From contig CP053156.1 in NCBI GenBank assembly GCA_014607495.2, forward strand, positions 2,728,001 to 2,792,000: a DNA stretch of 64,000 nucleotides. Reading direction: 5' to 3'. The notes below the pieces were generated by a model that saw only the letters and a list, made by a program, of their open reading frames with translations, made no database searches and was not told the origin of the DNA. Positions 19,540 to 31,689 of this stretch are shown here, piece by piece. The stretch comes from Carposina sasakii (Eukaryota > Arthropoda > Insecta > Lepidoptera > Carposinidae). Position numbers and translations under genes: made by a program. Numbering within the stretch: position 1 is the first letter of the stretch; each line of letters starts with the position of its first letter.

Positions 19540-21325
19540 TTTTTAGTAATTCAAATTTTTGTGCACTCTTGGGCCTAAAACAGGCATTCATCTTTGAGTC
19601 ATGATTTTTTATTATCTGGTAGGAATAAGTGGTGTTAGGAATAGGTGGTGGTGTTCGATCACCACTGGGTCCTTTTACACCCTTAAAATCCGCCTTATGA
19701 TCGCAATCACAGGCACCACATAGGTATTATGGTCCAATGTTTAGACTTAAGTGACTACCAGGGCACGCCACACTGGGTAGATAAAATCTCTTAAGATCAG
19801 TTATGGAAATAAGCTATAAGATTACTGACTTTGTTATCAAATGGGTAGTCAAAGACGCTAACTAAATATAGGCTTGAGCCTGATAGGCTATTTCTATTCT
19901 ATTCTAAGTCTAAAACTTGGTCTGTCAATTCTTGGTCTAAAACAACATTCAACTGGGTCTCACTTACATAACAAAGTGCATTCTTGACTAAGTCAAACGG
20001 TGCTTGAGTAAGACTAAGCGTTAACTAAGGTAATCTAAATTTCGCGTTGTGACTCTAGGCCAACCTATTATACTAAAAACTACTACCTAATACACACATA
20101 ATTTATGTAAAGATTATTCTGGTCTCATAGTTCGAAGTATTTAGTATTTTTTTTATTTTAAAATACCTACTTTTTATCCAAGTATTTTTTTATAACAGTA
20201 GAATAGGAAGTGGAGTTCATATGTTATACTAGCGCCTTCGACTTCGGCCATACGACCGTGATCTACAAAGCTCAAGAGTTATTGTGATGAACCTAAAATT
20301 GTCATGACAAGTTTCATCAAATTCCGTTCGGTGTCTAGTTTTGCGTAAAAGTTTAAGCGACATCCATTTATTCATCACAAATTCTCACAATTATTAAATA
20401 ATATTCGTAGAATTTGGTGTAACATAATGTTAAGATCTTAAATAACACTTAAATAAATTCAAGAGAAAATAACTTAAAAGTTTTATAGTCTAGGAAAGTT
20501 TAGTTCAAAAGTGAAAGTAACCACCTTCTTATTTGTTCGCGCATACTAAATAACTCAAGTATTAATTTCAAGTTGTACCTGACTTCACCCAAGGGTAATA
20601 GGAGTTTCTAAGTTACGTCAACAAGTTACATTGCTCGAGATTAGATACCCGCTGGTACTGTTGATTCAGTATTCAGCGGATTGAAATCTATTCACTACAT
20701 ACATGAGACAAGGTCATGTTTCCAAAAACGGTGTAACCAGAACTGCTGGATCACAATTCACATCCTACAATCACGTTTAACACCCACATTTTGGCCAAAC
20801 GTTTGATAGCTCATTAAGAGAATGCCCATGAGTTCCTTAGTTGACACTTACGACATGCACTGAAGGAGATGCAGCTGATGTGATCTAGGGAAGCTCAGAA
20901 TCAGCACAGAACATACACATATATACATACGGCTGTTTAGCACGTTTAGCATAGCGGAGACGAGATATATATAAATTATCAATGATAGATAACTCCCTAA
21001 CTGGTCGCCTGAGAGAATGCCCGAGTTCCTTAGTCGACTAAGTGATATATAAGGAGGTAGATGATGTATTCTATTGAAGCCCCGCATAATTAGAGGACAT
21101 TAGACTTTAAATGAATGTTTACCAAAATCCTCGATAGTGATTGGTTGGTTAATCGGCTGTCCAAAACCAGAGACAAACTAACAAACCACTGGCTAGAATT
21201 TTGTCAGATATTTGGACAAAAATATACACAATTCCCATAAGCAATAGCGGACAGTGAGAAGGAAACGAGAAGAGATTTATAAACCTGCCTCCATAGACAG
21301 TGGCATTGTATATTCGCTAGGCTGA
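19540..21325. other. Unassigned, with short dispersed repeats
   Basis: Segments at 20820-20890 and 21010-21085 share GAATGCCC..GAGTTCCTTAG and GGAGATGCAGCTGATGT-like words with 28655-28770 and 59080-59110, so they are pieces of an interspersed family. No gene is seen. Confidence 0.4.
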
Positions 21326-21328
21326 TTA

Positions 21329-21437
21329 CATATTACAAAAGTAAAACCAAAGCAATGCGATCGCCAGAATTGTAGTGATAACTCAGACTCACAATCTTCG
21401 CGATCGCATTGTTTTTCTTTGCAAGTTACGTAATATA
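21329..21437. mobile_element. Small foldback MITE
   Basis: AAACCAAAGCAATGCGATCG at the left pairs with CGATCGCATTGTTTTTCTTT at the right, around a roughly 50-bp centre. Relatives of these arms are at 33295-33450 inside a SINE copy. Confidence 0.7.
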
Positions 21438-21659
21438 CATACGTGAATACGCTTGAGCTTCAATAATAGAATAGAAAGATTAAGTACGGGATTGACAGAT
21501 GAACTTCTGGGGTTTTATCATATCTCTGGCGAGGGTATGTCAAAGTCAAACCGATCCATTTATCTTTCTGTTTAAGAATATTTATTTAGTATATATTCTG
21601 CTCCGTAACACAATTTTATAGGGTTCTGTAGTAAACAAATAAACCTTTATGCAATAGCC

Positions 21660-21725
21660 TTACGGCATGCCGGGTGATGCCCACGTCCAGCAGTGGACTT
21701 TAATAGGCAGTGTGTATGTATGTTA
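21660..21725 (+). mobile_element. RTE-type LINE 3' tail
   Basis: GGCATGCCGGGTGATGCCCA followed by CGTCCAGCAGTGGACT matches the 3'-end block at 11440-11480, strongly truncated. Confidence 0.5.
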
Positions 21726-21739
21726 ATGTGTATTTAAGA

Positions 21740-22170
21740 CAAGGTAAAAATAAGCATGTCATGATAAACTTAAACTTCTTTATAAATAGACGTGCTAGTC
21801 ACCCACTGAAACAGTTTTTTTTAGATTTAATTGGATTGCCAAAAAGCGTTTTACTGTAGGGCACTGAGCGTAACTAACGAGAACGTAGGTATATCTAGAC
21901 AGTGAAAATGACAATTTTCGTAGGAGTAAAGCAGAAGTTACGTATTTTAGGTACTCGAATTTTTTGTCCAGACCGTACTAACGACGAGATATTTCCAAAC
22001 TTAATTAATTTAGGAATAAAAGAAAACTTTCTTTTCACGATGAGGAATATCAAATCTTGTCTATAGTTGATTAAAGGATACTGTATAGGTGTGCAGGAGG
22101 AGCCGTAGTCTGGTGGTGGATAAATCCCAATTGGAAATTTTCGGATACTGACGTCTGATAAAATTTTATG
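21740..22170. other. Unassigned stretch
   Basis: Short frames only. Nothing recognised. Confidence 0.3.
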
Positions 22171-22174
22171 ATTT

Positions 22175-22412
22175 AAGTAATGTAACAAAAAGGAAATGTT
22201 AAGCGAAATAAGGACAAAAGCCCAACATAGAGAAATACAAAATTTGACACTATGAAAACCGTGGACATGTTTATTTTTCCAAGCAGTATTGAGAATTACT
22301 AAACAACTCAGAAATTTTCATACCATCTTGAAAAATAATCATGTGATTTCATGTCTCCCAATATATTTTTATGGATAGTTTCTATAAAGTAGGCTATATT
22401 CATGTCCTGTAT
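22175..22412. mobile_element. Decayed copy of the 12073 foldback MITE
   Basis: Shares TGTTAAGCGAAA, ATGTTTATTTTTC and ATGTGATTTCATGTCTC with that element, with many differences. The palindrome is eroded. Confidence 0.6.
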
Positions 22413-22419
22413 AGAAGCA

Positions 22420-22860
22420 AACCATAGATAACGTTTTATGAAACAATTTTTATAGTGCCTTAAATATCACAACAGATCACTGATATTCCCTATAGACTCC
22501 AAAATGGCTACAATAATATTGATAAATTTTCGGGAAATCTATGGCTTTTGTTGCCTCAGTTTGTGGTTGGAATTGGAAATGATAAAAAGTATCATAATAT
22601 AGTTATAGCTTATAGCCCAATTGATGCTGTTCTCGTATCGCTTCCTGTGTTGATATAATTTACTAATATAGTATTTGATCGATTTTAGCAAATACTTAGC
22701 AATTATTGTGGGATCACTTGGTAAGTACCTACACAAATTGAAAGATATCCAATTATAACAATGACCAATACAATAGAACATCAAAACTTCACTCAAACTT
22801 ACTACAACACTACATGGGCTTTGTGCGTCTTCGATAATAACAACACTTCAATAATAATTA
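22420..22860. other. Unassigned stretch
   Basis: No recognisable gene or repeat. Confidence 0.3.
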
Positions 22861-22864
22861 ACAA

Positions 22865-23065
22865 CTAGTGGACGCCCGCGACTTCGTCCGCGTGGACTGC
22901 AGAAAAAGCAAAATGTCGAAATTATCCGGGATAAAAACATTTTCCCGGGATAAAAAGTAGCCCATATGTTACGTGGGACCTGTCATAATATATTCCTGAA
23001 AACGGCATCGAAATCGATCCAGCCGTTTCTGAGATTAGCGTGCGCAGACATCGATCCGTAACAAT
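22865..23065 (-). mobile_element. Non-autonomous Helitron
   Basis: The 3' end on the minus strand is CGCGGACGAAGTCGCGGGCG, TCCACTAG, then T, a canonical hairpin plus CTAG end at 22865. The interior matches 17060-17275. The 5' end is unclear and followed by a GATA-like microsatellite (23085-23125). Confidence 0.7.
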
Positions 23066-23287
23066 TTTATTATATGTAATATATAGAATAGAAGAAGATA
23101 GAAGATATAGAATATATAGATACTAATAATTTTTTTTACCGGAATACTGATTTGATAGGATCTTCCAGCTTCCAACTGTTTCTCCCTATAAATGCTTAGA
23201 TCTACGCAAACGAAAACTACGCAACGCATTTTGATTTCTAAATTTGATAGGATAGAGTGATTCAAGGGGAAGATTTATTACGTATAA

Positions 23288-23540
23288 CTAGCGATCCGCC
23301 CCGGCTTTGCACGGGTGTAAGTAATGCCCTTTCACGTGGACAAAGTCGTGGGCATAGAAAAGTGTAGAAAAGTATAGAAAAGTGTTAAAACTCATTCGGG
23401 GATTTTTTTAAACTTTTCTCTTTGTATGAAACCATCTTCGTACTTTAAGGAATATTCTAAAAAAAAATGCGTAATCGGTTCAGCTGTTCTCGAGATCTGC
23501 GCTTAGCAACACATTCAGTGATTCATTTTTATATTATAGA
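23288..23540 (-). mobile_element. Non-autonomous Helitron, intact ends
   Basis: Minus strand: starts TCTATAATATAAAAATGAAT at 23540 and ends CCGGGGCGGATCGCTAG at 23288, followed by T. The next base upstream of its TC is the CTAG of another Helitron, so the two are joined head to tail. Confidence 0.75.
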
Positions 23541-23625
23541 CTAGCGACCTGCCCTGGCTTCTCACGGGTTCGTTATTGATACATAATTTCCCTTTACGCG
23601 GACGAATTCGTTAGTCATAAATAAG
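23541..23625 (-). mobile_element. Helitron 3' end joined to the preceding one
   Basis: Minus strand ends CCAGGGCAGGTCGCTAG at 23541, immediately followed by the TCTATAATAT start of the Helitron at 23288-23540. The 5' side fades out past the ACGCGGACG-like word near 23600. Confidence 0.6.
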
Positions 23626-23985
23626 CAACAGAACTCATTTTTACAAACCTGAGCAATGGTTTCGTGTCGTATGAGGACATTTTTTTTAATGGTAGATCAC
23701 ATTACAAGGAAAGTTACTAAAATTGCTTAATCAATTGATACAATCATTATATCATTGGCATGTTTTCCTTTGTAATAACATATCTACTTTTCTCTTAATT
23801 GGGTGCTCTCTTGTTATCCTTGCTCTTGTTATTTTTGGTTCACAATAAAAGGCTAATATCAGTGACTTAAAAGGCATTAGACCCTTGTTAGCCAGCTGCT
23901 GACAATATACGAATTGCTTGCAAAAGTGTGTATGAAGTAAGTATTTATTCACTGAATTAGATTATTAATACATATTTGTAATGTG
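23626..23985. other. Unassigned stretch
   Basis: Nothing recognisable. Confidence 0.3.
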
Positions 23986-23989
23986 AATG

Positions 23990-24130
23990 ATATTTAATTT
24001 TAGACGAATGTATTGTTTTTCGCTATCCACGTTTCTGTTAGCTGGTAGAGAATGTCTAACAAGGCACTAAGCTCGCCCTTGTACATAATGTTTCTTTTTG
24101 TAGTTCAATAAAGAATTTTATCTATCTATC
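23990..24130 (+). mobile_element. CR1/jockey-like LINE 3' end
   Basis: CTGGTAGAGAATGTCTAACA, AAGCTCGCCCTTGTACA, and a TTCAATAAAGAATTTTATC tail followed by TCTA repeats resemble lepidopteran LINE 3' untranslated ends. A related fragment is at 24790-24900. Confidence 0.6.
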
Positions 24131-24174
24131 TGTGAATCAACAAATATACACCTATACCTATTCTTGGGTAGGTT

Positions 24175-24290
24175 TATAGTTAAAGTCGGTTGGATGCAGG
24201 CTGCTTCCGACCGGTCGAAGTGGAGGTTGTTGGGGGAGGCCTATGTCCAACAGTGGACTTTCCAGGGCTGTAAATGACGATATAGTTAAA
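24175..24290 (+). mobile_element. 96-bp RTE fragment with 10-bp target duplication
   Basis: TATAGTTAAA at 24175-24184 and 24281-24290 flanks a 96-bp 5'-truncated RTE end (TTGGATGCAGGCTGCTTCCG ... CAGTGGACTT), nearly identical to 11845-11930. Confidence 0.85.
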
Positions 24291-24478
24291 TTATTTATAA
24301 AAGCCATGTCAAAATTCACATTTTAATTCGTCGTTTGTGAGAATGTGATGATGTTTGGATTTTTGACACAAAAACTAACCAACGGATTTTGATTAAAATA
24401 CGATTTAGTTATAATCACAGAAAAATCGTTAATTGAATATCCTGTTACAAAATACGTTTTCACTGAGAATAGATTATA

Positions 24479-25007
24479 CAGAATGTTTTTTGTCGTCAAC
24501 GTTGCCAAATACTACGGATTCTCCTCATAATCACGAATATTTTTCTCCATGGAAGCAAACCTGGGAAGTGTCTGGTTCCAAAGATATTAAAGTCCAAATT
24601 TGAGTTAATTAACTGCATTTTTTGACTAAATTCACGTAGACGCGTATAACAAGAATTGATAAAGATAAAATTTTTTAATCTGCCTATAAAAAGAAACTAA
24701 GACGAACTCTGGACACCATAGATTTTGCGCAATTAAGTGAATATTTTTTTTCCTTTTATATATTATAAAATTTTCTCTGTACCCAATGGTTTGCTGGAAG
24801 AAATCTCTTTTAGAAATAAGCTCGCCTTTATACTATTTCTGTTACCACATACTGTCTAAGCTAAATTGAATGAGTACAATAAAGAATAAAGAATGAATAT
24901 ATATTAAAAAAAAATCTTTTCCCAGCAAGTTTTTTGGCATAAACTTATTTTATTTGATGTATAGAGTACGTACCCTTCGTAAACAGTGGAAATAAAAAAA
25001 TACCCTG
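24479..25007. mobile_element. TA-flanked MITE carrying a LINE 3'-end insertion
   Basis: Ends CAGAATGTTTTTTGTCGTC and TACCCTG, same family as 17277-17660 in opposite orientation. A LINE 3' end (about 24750-24905: TGGTTTGCTGGAAGAAATCT, then AATAAAGAATAAAGAATG) interrupts the T-rich centre. The LINE is therefore younger than the MITE. Confidence 0.75.
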
Positions 25008-25009
25008 TA

Positions 25010-26195
25010 TAGTTTATTCAACGTCACTACTAGATACAAAGTCGAAAAAATGTGAAAAAAATATTCCTTCTAAGAGAGATTTTCTATGAGATTTTCTATC
25101 TCATACACACACCTACACCTAGGGCCCAGGTGAAGATAACATTTTCAAAAAACAGTGCGATTTTCTCTTTCCTCAACTGCAACATGTATATCTTCTATCT
25201 ATTGTCAAAATCTAATCTTGAAAATGTTGATTTATTTTTGTCTGTGGCCTGATGTGATGAAAAAGCTTTATAAACCAGAGAAATAAGCTGTTCGCTGGGT
25301 TACATTCTCAAACTAAGATTCAAGTATGATTAAACAAGAGTAATAACATCCAGACGTTTATTTGATGAATAAAAGATGGGTGAATTAAGTTATTCTTTTT
25401 TATTTTAGTTAGGTACTTCTAAATTTTTTTGTTCTATTTTGTCATTTCTTTTCTATTCTAATCTTGCTGCTTATAAATCTACTTGATTTTTGATAGCAAA
25501 ATCTAGTTAAAAACTCTTTATTAGTAAGGCCCTAACAGTACAGCAGTTTTTACTTCACTTTTTTCTCAGCTTCGACCCTACCTACGGCTCTTGTGAATTA
25601 TCGAGACCTGCTCTAGTAGCATGACCTGCAAAACACGATATGATAAACCGATTTATTGACATTTAGCCTGTCAAAATATGACAAATATAGCCGCCATGTT
25701 GAATTTTGTATAGAGACGATACGATATCCACGATGCGTGGTCATGCTAGGAGGGATGGTGTTAGTAACATCCAAGCTCTATGTAGGTATAACTTGGAAGC
25801 CCCTAAGCCCCGTTATAGAATGGTGGTGGAATAGCGGCAGGGATATCGCCATCACGTAAAATTTGCGATTAGTTAATGCATGGACGATGCTTGAACTTGT
25901 AAAAAAGTTGTATTTTTGCCAGTACTGTAAGGTAGCAAAAAATCACGTTTTTAAAAATAATGTGCAATTTATACACCCACTTTACACCTATAAAGTCCCA
26001 CGTGGTAAGGGTTAAGCCTACAACCACTTTTCGGGCACAAATGCAACAATTTAGCTACCAGTAACGAATCCAATAGGAAATGTTTCCGAATAGGTTTTAT
26101 ACGAGTAGCAATAGCGTCAGAGCCTCGTCGTACAGCAAAAACGACGAAAAAAGAGGACTTAGAAAGAAAAACATGTCCGTGCAATGATATGCGCC
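25010..26195. other. Unassigned stretch
   Basis: About 1.2 kb with only short frames. No repeat recognised. Confidence 0.3.
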
Positions 26196-26198
26196 CGT

Positions 26199-26443
26199 AG
26201 CATGAAATTGGTGAGGGCGAGATATCTCACATTCAAAAGTCATATTTCCAGACCTGCGGAGTTTAGTATTAGAATGGACATTTTTAAGCTAAGATTGAAT
26301 GAATTTGCTTTGAAAAACGTGTTTTGCAATCCCTTTTTACACTTGAAGTACATAACACTTACATACATGTCTAATTATTATATATCTCTGTAAAGTCGCG
26401 TAAATCCTAAATGTGAGACATCTTGCTCTCACTAATTTCATGC
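26199..26443. mobile_element. MITE with ~35-bp inverted ends
   Basis: GCATGAAATTGGTGAGGGCG at the left matches the complement of the right end (GCATGAAATTAGTGAGAGCA), continuing through ATCTCACATT. The interior is non-coding. Target duplication is not clear. Confidence 0.7.
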
Positions 26444-26449
26444 GGTGGT

Positions 26450-26800
26450 ACTCTCCCGAGTCCAGTCTCCTTACTCTGTAAGGTTCCACCAGCTCGTCTC
26501 ACTCAACATAGTAATAATTGTATGATCCGGAACACAATATAGTTTTTACAAAGTGTAATTTCACAGACAATGTCTCAGTGGTCTCAATGTTGCGCGGTGC
26601 AGCAGCGGTTAGTGATACATGCAAGTATAATATGCTTGACCATACAAATCGGGATCAAACTTGGTATTTGAAATTGATGTTTTTGGGTGAAAAAAAATTA
26701 AATAAATGCTAAGTAAATCCAATTCTTTATTTAGAACGTGTAAATATTTCCAAGCGGCCCAGGCGTTGTGGGTAGCTTAGGAACACTTAGTAATAGATTT
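26450..26800. other. Unassigned stretch
   Basis: Nothing recognisable. Confidence 0.3.
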
Positions 26801-26814
26801 AGTAGTAGATATTT

Positions 26815-26936
26815 TTATATAATATAAAATTATTAATAAAGAAATTGGAAAAAATTCTTCACCCGAGTGGGAATCGAACCCACGACCACTGCAAACCGTG
26901 CGAGCCGCTATAACCACTAAGCCACTTTTATAATAT
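26815..26936 (-). mobile_element. tRNA-like SINE copy A
   Basis: Minus strand 26934-26861: GTGGCTTAGTGGTTATAGCG gives an A-box region and GGGTTCGATTCCCACTCGGG a near-perfect T-arm/B-box, followed by GAAGAATTTTTTCC and the shared tail CTTTATTAATAATTTTAT. There is a family of such copies, so it is not called a tRNA gene. Confidence 0.7.
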
Positions 26937-27218
26937 ATAATATAATATTTTATAATATATAATATCTTGACTAAGATAAATTTATAAAAACACTTCTCCA
27001 TTAATATAATTTTTATATAATTCAATCATTATTGAAAAATATCATAAAAAACATTATTATTATATATTATTTACTTTTAATAGTTGTCAGAAAATCTCTC
27101 ATTTATTAAGTTGTTAATTGTACTACGTCATTCGTAGCTACGTAGCGGTTCGTAGCACATGCTACGAATAGCGCTCTCTACTTTATAGTTATTTTAAGAA
27201 AACCTAATAATAGGTACC

Positions 27219-28410
27219 TAGGCTGCACTAAAAGTAACGGGAATGGAATATTTCTATTGTTTTTGACATAATAAAGTCTTATTGATCGAAAACTTTTTGG
27301 CTTTGTTTATCGAATACCGTTTAAATATTTAAAAAAAAAAGAACGCAGTCTTTCTCAAGCTCTTGTTAAACTTGTGAAGTCAGCGTGAAAATGGAATAGA
27401 CTCGAGCAAATTCAAGAGCAATGATTTATTATGACTTTAGAAGTGGTTTAACATAAAAACAGTGCGTTGATCGGATGCTTTCTGCGTTTGGTGATGAAGC
27501 CCCATCTCGAACCACAATTTATCGCTTGTTTGCGGAATTTCAACGTGGACGTGTCAAGCTCTGTGACGATCCCCGTCAAGGTCGCCCAAAAACTGGAGTC
27601 ACCCAAGATAACGTTGATGCTGTGCGTGAGCCGATATGTGACATATCGGGAAATTCAGGCAACTTTGAACATTGGCATGAGTCTAATACAAATAATCTTG
27701 CATGAACATTTAGGCGTAAAAAAATTGTTTCCTGATGGATCCCGCATTCACTCTGTGAGGAGCAAAATGCGGCTCGCGTCACTTGGTGCGTCAGAACTTC
27801 ACGTCAGAAATTCCACGGAGGATCTTCACATGCTGTATACAGCGTGGTATCAGGTGACGAATCCTGGATATATATGTATACGAACCCGAAACAAAAAACA
27901 GTCACGAGTATTGGTGTTGGAAAATGAGTTGAAGCGTTGCAAAAGAAATGGTTGCCCCGTTTGTCTCCACAACCGGCCATGTTGCCACTATTCCTCTTGA
28001 GGGACAAAAAAACGATCAATGCAGAATGGTATTCTACCATTTGTTTACCGCAGGTGGTCTCTGAACTCCGTAAAGAGAACTGCAACCGACGCATCATCCG
28101 CCATTGCGACAATGCTCTCATACCGCCCACAGGACGAAAGAGTTTTTGGAGCAAGAAAATATTGAATTATTAGATCATCCACCATACAGTCCTGACTTAA
28201 GACCTTATGATTTTTATACTTTCCCCAAAATTAAGATAAAAAATTGTGTGGTCAAAGATTTTCGTCACCTGAAGAAGCTGTAGACGCCTACAAAACGGTC
28301 ATTTTGGATACCCCAACTTCTGAATGGAATTCTTTCAACTTTTTTAATGGAATTCCACTAAAATGATGTATCACTTCCCGGATTCCCGAAACTTTCAGTG
28401 CCGCCCTCAT
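27219..28410 (+). mobile_element. irritans-type mariner element, decayed
   Basis: The left end GGCTGCACTAAAAGTAACGG after TA is matched by the right-end complement GGCGGCACTGAAAGTTTCGG. The length of about 1.2 kb is close to a full mariner. Confidence 0.8.
27391..28380 (+). pseudogene. Mariner transposase, multiply frameshifted
   Basis: The start at 27391 reads ME followed by TAG, with another stop 17 codons on. The helix-turn-helix region is then open (FGDEAPSRTTIYRLFAEFQR) and a frame shift leads to RYVTYREIQATLNIG. The three catalytic Asp codons are all recognisable: SGDESWIY near 27856, IIRHCDNA near 28108, and PDLRPYDF near 28209. Spacing between the last two is one base short of the DD34D pattern. 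TYREI and HPPYSPDL fit the irritans subfamily. At least three frame changes make it inactive. Confidence 0.85.
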
Positions 28411-28419
28411 ACTATGAAG

Positions 28420-29095
28420 TGTGAAAAATATTCAGCCAATGTTTTCCATATAACTAGATACAGCCTACCGGTAATAAGTTATTTAAGAAAAACTTCTTCT
28501 TGTGTTCAAACTAAAGATGACGGCTAGTCCCAAACCAATTGTTATGACTCGGATTATTCCCATAAGATTCGTTACCGTTTGCTAGACTATATTTGTATCC
28601 GAAAAGCGGCGGCGGCTCACCCCTTACCACGCTGGGCTTAATAGGCTAACTGGTGTCAGCATAGCGGGGAGAGATGAAAATAATCACTGACAAGTTGCTA
28701 GCTTATCACCTGACATGAGACGACCTGCACGGAAGGAGATGCAGCTGATGTATTCTAGTGAAACCTCGCATCAGCACATCGTAATTAAGCAAAATAGGGA
28801 AAATCCGTGTTCTAAAAATAAAGACAAACCTAAATAAAAACATTGGGTAAGTAAGTACATAACATTCCTCAGACAGTGTGGGCGGTACCTACTCTATTTT
28901 TTACCGGATACCCAAGTTAACTGGTAATAACCAAGTTATATGAATAGAAATCCTTGCAAAAACCCCAACTATGTATAATTCATTCCATCCACTTTACTGG
29001 GTCAACCGGGACGTTATAAATCAAGCGCGCCAAACAATGAGTCTAATTATGATGCATGATAAATGCTTTTTACGAGATCCCTAAATGATTCAGGG
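28420..29095. other. Unassigned, with a dispersed repeat fragment
   Basis: 28655-28770 (GGGGAGAGATGAAAATAATC ... GGAGATGCAGCTGATGTATT) belongs to the family seen at 20870-21085. Otherwise nothing. Confidence 0.4.
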
Positions 29096-29099
29096 AAAC

Positions 29100-29235
29100 G
29101 CTCTGGCTTGAAGTTGTACCGTGCGCGCGCCCTTGGGCCAGCTTGAGCTAGCACGGGCGTCGTGTCATAGTAGAATGAGTCGTGTTGTCGAGAGAATGGC
29201 GACCAACCGCGACTGGGCAGCCCGCATACATCGCG
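29100..29235. other. GC- and CpG-rich island-like patch
   Basis: GTGCGCGCGCCCTTGGGCC, GCACGGGCGTCGTGTC and CATCGCGCGTCTTACC stand out from the AT-rich surroundings. It could be a promoter, a 5' exon or a repeat core; no frame is convincing. Confidence 0.3.
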
Positions 29236-29239
29236 CGTC

Positions 29240-30790
29240 TTACCTATCTGAAAACCAAACTTTGTTTACTTACACGTAATGTATAACTTGTTTGGAGTTA
29301 CAGATGATTTAAGGAACAAGTTGATCTAGTGATTGTGAATAAATTGAGTTCAAGTGCTATTACAGAGATTGTTTGTTTGTAATAGGAAATGTTATTTAAT
29401 ATGTGAAATTTGCGGTACCTATATGCGTATGGTTTTGGTAAGTTTGTGTCGTTGTTTTTAGTTTTTCGGATAAAAGAATAGTAGGTACTTAGAGTGAGAT
29501 AGAGATTCAGTATGTTATAGAAAAATTCCAAAATGTGTAGTCTTATTCCTCTATGGTATTGTGTAGATATTATAATTTCTATACCTTTAAGAAACTTAAA
29601 TTCTTCAAGTGCTTAATGTTTGTACTTCTTACCAAATATAATATACATCCTGTTCATGGGTTTTTGTTTACTGTATTATTATTATTTATGCACTATAATA
29701 CTCGAAGGATGAACGCGTCATTATATTATTAATATTAGGTAAATTTATAATGAATAATAAAAAAATGCACTGTTTAGGATGTTCATGTTACGGCGTTTCA
29801 CAGTATTTTGACTATAACGTTACCAAAATTTTGCGCGATACATAATCTGCATAGCATAACGTTTATTGTTGTTGGCATAAAGTTTTGGTAAACAGGTTTA
29901 ACAATAGCCCAATCGAAATATTGAAAAATTATTAGTTTGACGTTTAGGTACTTTACGATACGATACTTATAAAAATATGTTCCTGCTGCCATATATTCGT
30001 TCCATTTGTGCGGGACAGCCTGGTTGTTTTACCTATGTTGGACTGTCTCACCAAGATGTCGATTTAGTGGACTGTATACTTTAGTGAATAGGGCGCACTT
30101 GGTATAATATAAGAAAGTCAAGAAAAACACAATATTAGAACTTCACTTGTATTGTGCACACACGAATAGAAATATAGGAAAACAGAAATTATAGCCTGTG
30201 TCGTAATGTATCCTTATACGAAGCTAAGTTAGGACTTACTAGAAGGCGCAGTTAAAAAAGGAACATTAACTTTTTAAGTGTACTTTTATATGTTGCCTGC
30301 AACACCATTTACGTTCGATAGAGGCGCTTATGCCAAATCTCAAAGATTTTGCTGACGTTTACGTTACGTTACTATCTCGCATATTTTTCACGTAACGTAA
30401 AAGTCGATTTATTGATTTATTAATTTCGATTTATTGACGATGGTCCCGAATGCCAATTTGATGCATATATGAAATTAAAAATGCATTTCCTGCGAGTAGG
30501 AAAGAATAAGGAAATTTAAGTTTCTCTTGAATACACACACTATTAAAAAATATTTTTAATATTTTCGGGATTTTGAACAGAACTAAATCCAGAAATCTAC
30601 GTACTCTTTTTCTGCTGCGTAACGCTATAGACTCACAAGCAAAGTCTATGAGATCACGTGATATTGGCAGAGTCTTCGTGTAAGCGAGAGCGAAACGCCA
30701 TATAACAAAATTGAATTGAATTGTCTATGAGATTTGACAGTTTGTCGATAGATAGATACGGATATTCGTTAGGTTCGTCCTACATCATAA
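29240..30790. other. Unassigned stretch
   Basis: About 1.5 kb with no recognisable gene or repeat. Confidence 0.3.
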
Positions 30791-30799
30791 TCTTAACAT

Positions 30800-30965
30800 A
30801 GTATAAAACAAAGTTGTTCCCGCTATTTGTCCTTATAAGTATCTTTAGATCTTTCAAACGCAACGGATTTTGATGCGGTTCTTTTTAAATAGATAGAGTA
30901 ATTCAATAGGAAGGTTTGTGTGTATATCAGCATTGCATCCGTGTTATGCCGAAGCGGATTGCTAG
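30800..30965 (+). mobile_element. Helitron remnant
   Basis: TATAAAACAAAGTTGTTCCC, AACGCAACGGATTTTGATGC and GATAGAGTAATTCAATAGGA, ending GCGGATTGCTAG before T. The 3' end is canonical. Confidence 0.6.
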
Positions 30966-30969
30966 TATC

Positions 30970-31625
30970 ATATACTTAACTTTCGCTTTACGTATCTTAT
31001 ATGGGTAGGTATTTGCATAGATTGACTAGTAGCGGTAAAACTGCTATCAATTTTCAAAGGAAAAAAATAGACTGTGGAATCCACTAAGAGTTTTTTTTAT
31101 TTTCCTGTCCATCAAACACGCTTTGTTCCAACAAAACTGGATACAATAGACGATTTTCCTGGTCTATTTTTTATATTTTTGCGACAGAGTAGACAGTTTT
31201 GTTATGGAAAGAAATAAAATTGGATAATAAAATTTAATGAAAAAGTCTACATTATTAATTAATATTTAATAAATAAATACTTCTTCCCAAGAGTGATTGG
31301 GACAAATAGTAGTAGCATTATAAGAGTAATTGAAAATAACAATTGATGAATGATCCGAGTTCCACGTTAAGGATTTATAAAATTACACGATTTTCGTTAT
31401 GTCTTTCCAGTCTTAGGTACATACCAATCAGGAGAAACGAATGATGTAGATATATATCAGAACAACCGGATAAATAGAGTAGGTATCAAAACCATAGTAC
31501 TACTGTATCTAGTTGTAGTCTTGAAGAGTACAACGAAAAGAATACTTGAAATCAATCTATCAATTTAGTGTCTTTTAAACTCGAACTTGCACCTCACTTC
31601 ACACTTCGTATTTGATCTCACCAAA
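30970..31625. other. Unassigned stretch
   Basis: Nothing recognised. Confidence 0.3.
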
Positions 31626-31627
31626 CC

Positions 31628-31685
31628 TTGACATCTTTCTTACGAATAGTAATTATATAGGTACTATTCGTAAGAAAGGTGTCAA
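31628..31685. repeat. Strong hairpin
   Basis: TTGACATCTTTCTTACGAAT and its complement ATTCGTAAGAAAGGTGTCAA form arms of about 24 bp around a 10-bp loop. Confidence 0.7.
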
Positions 31686-31689
31686 TCTA

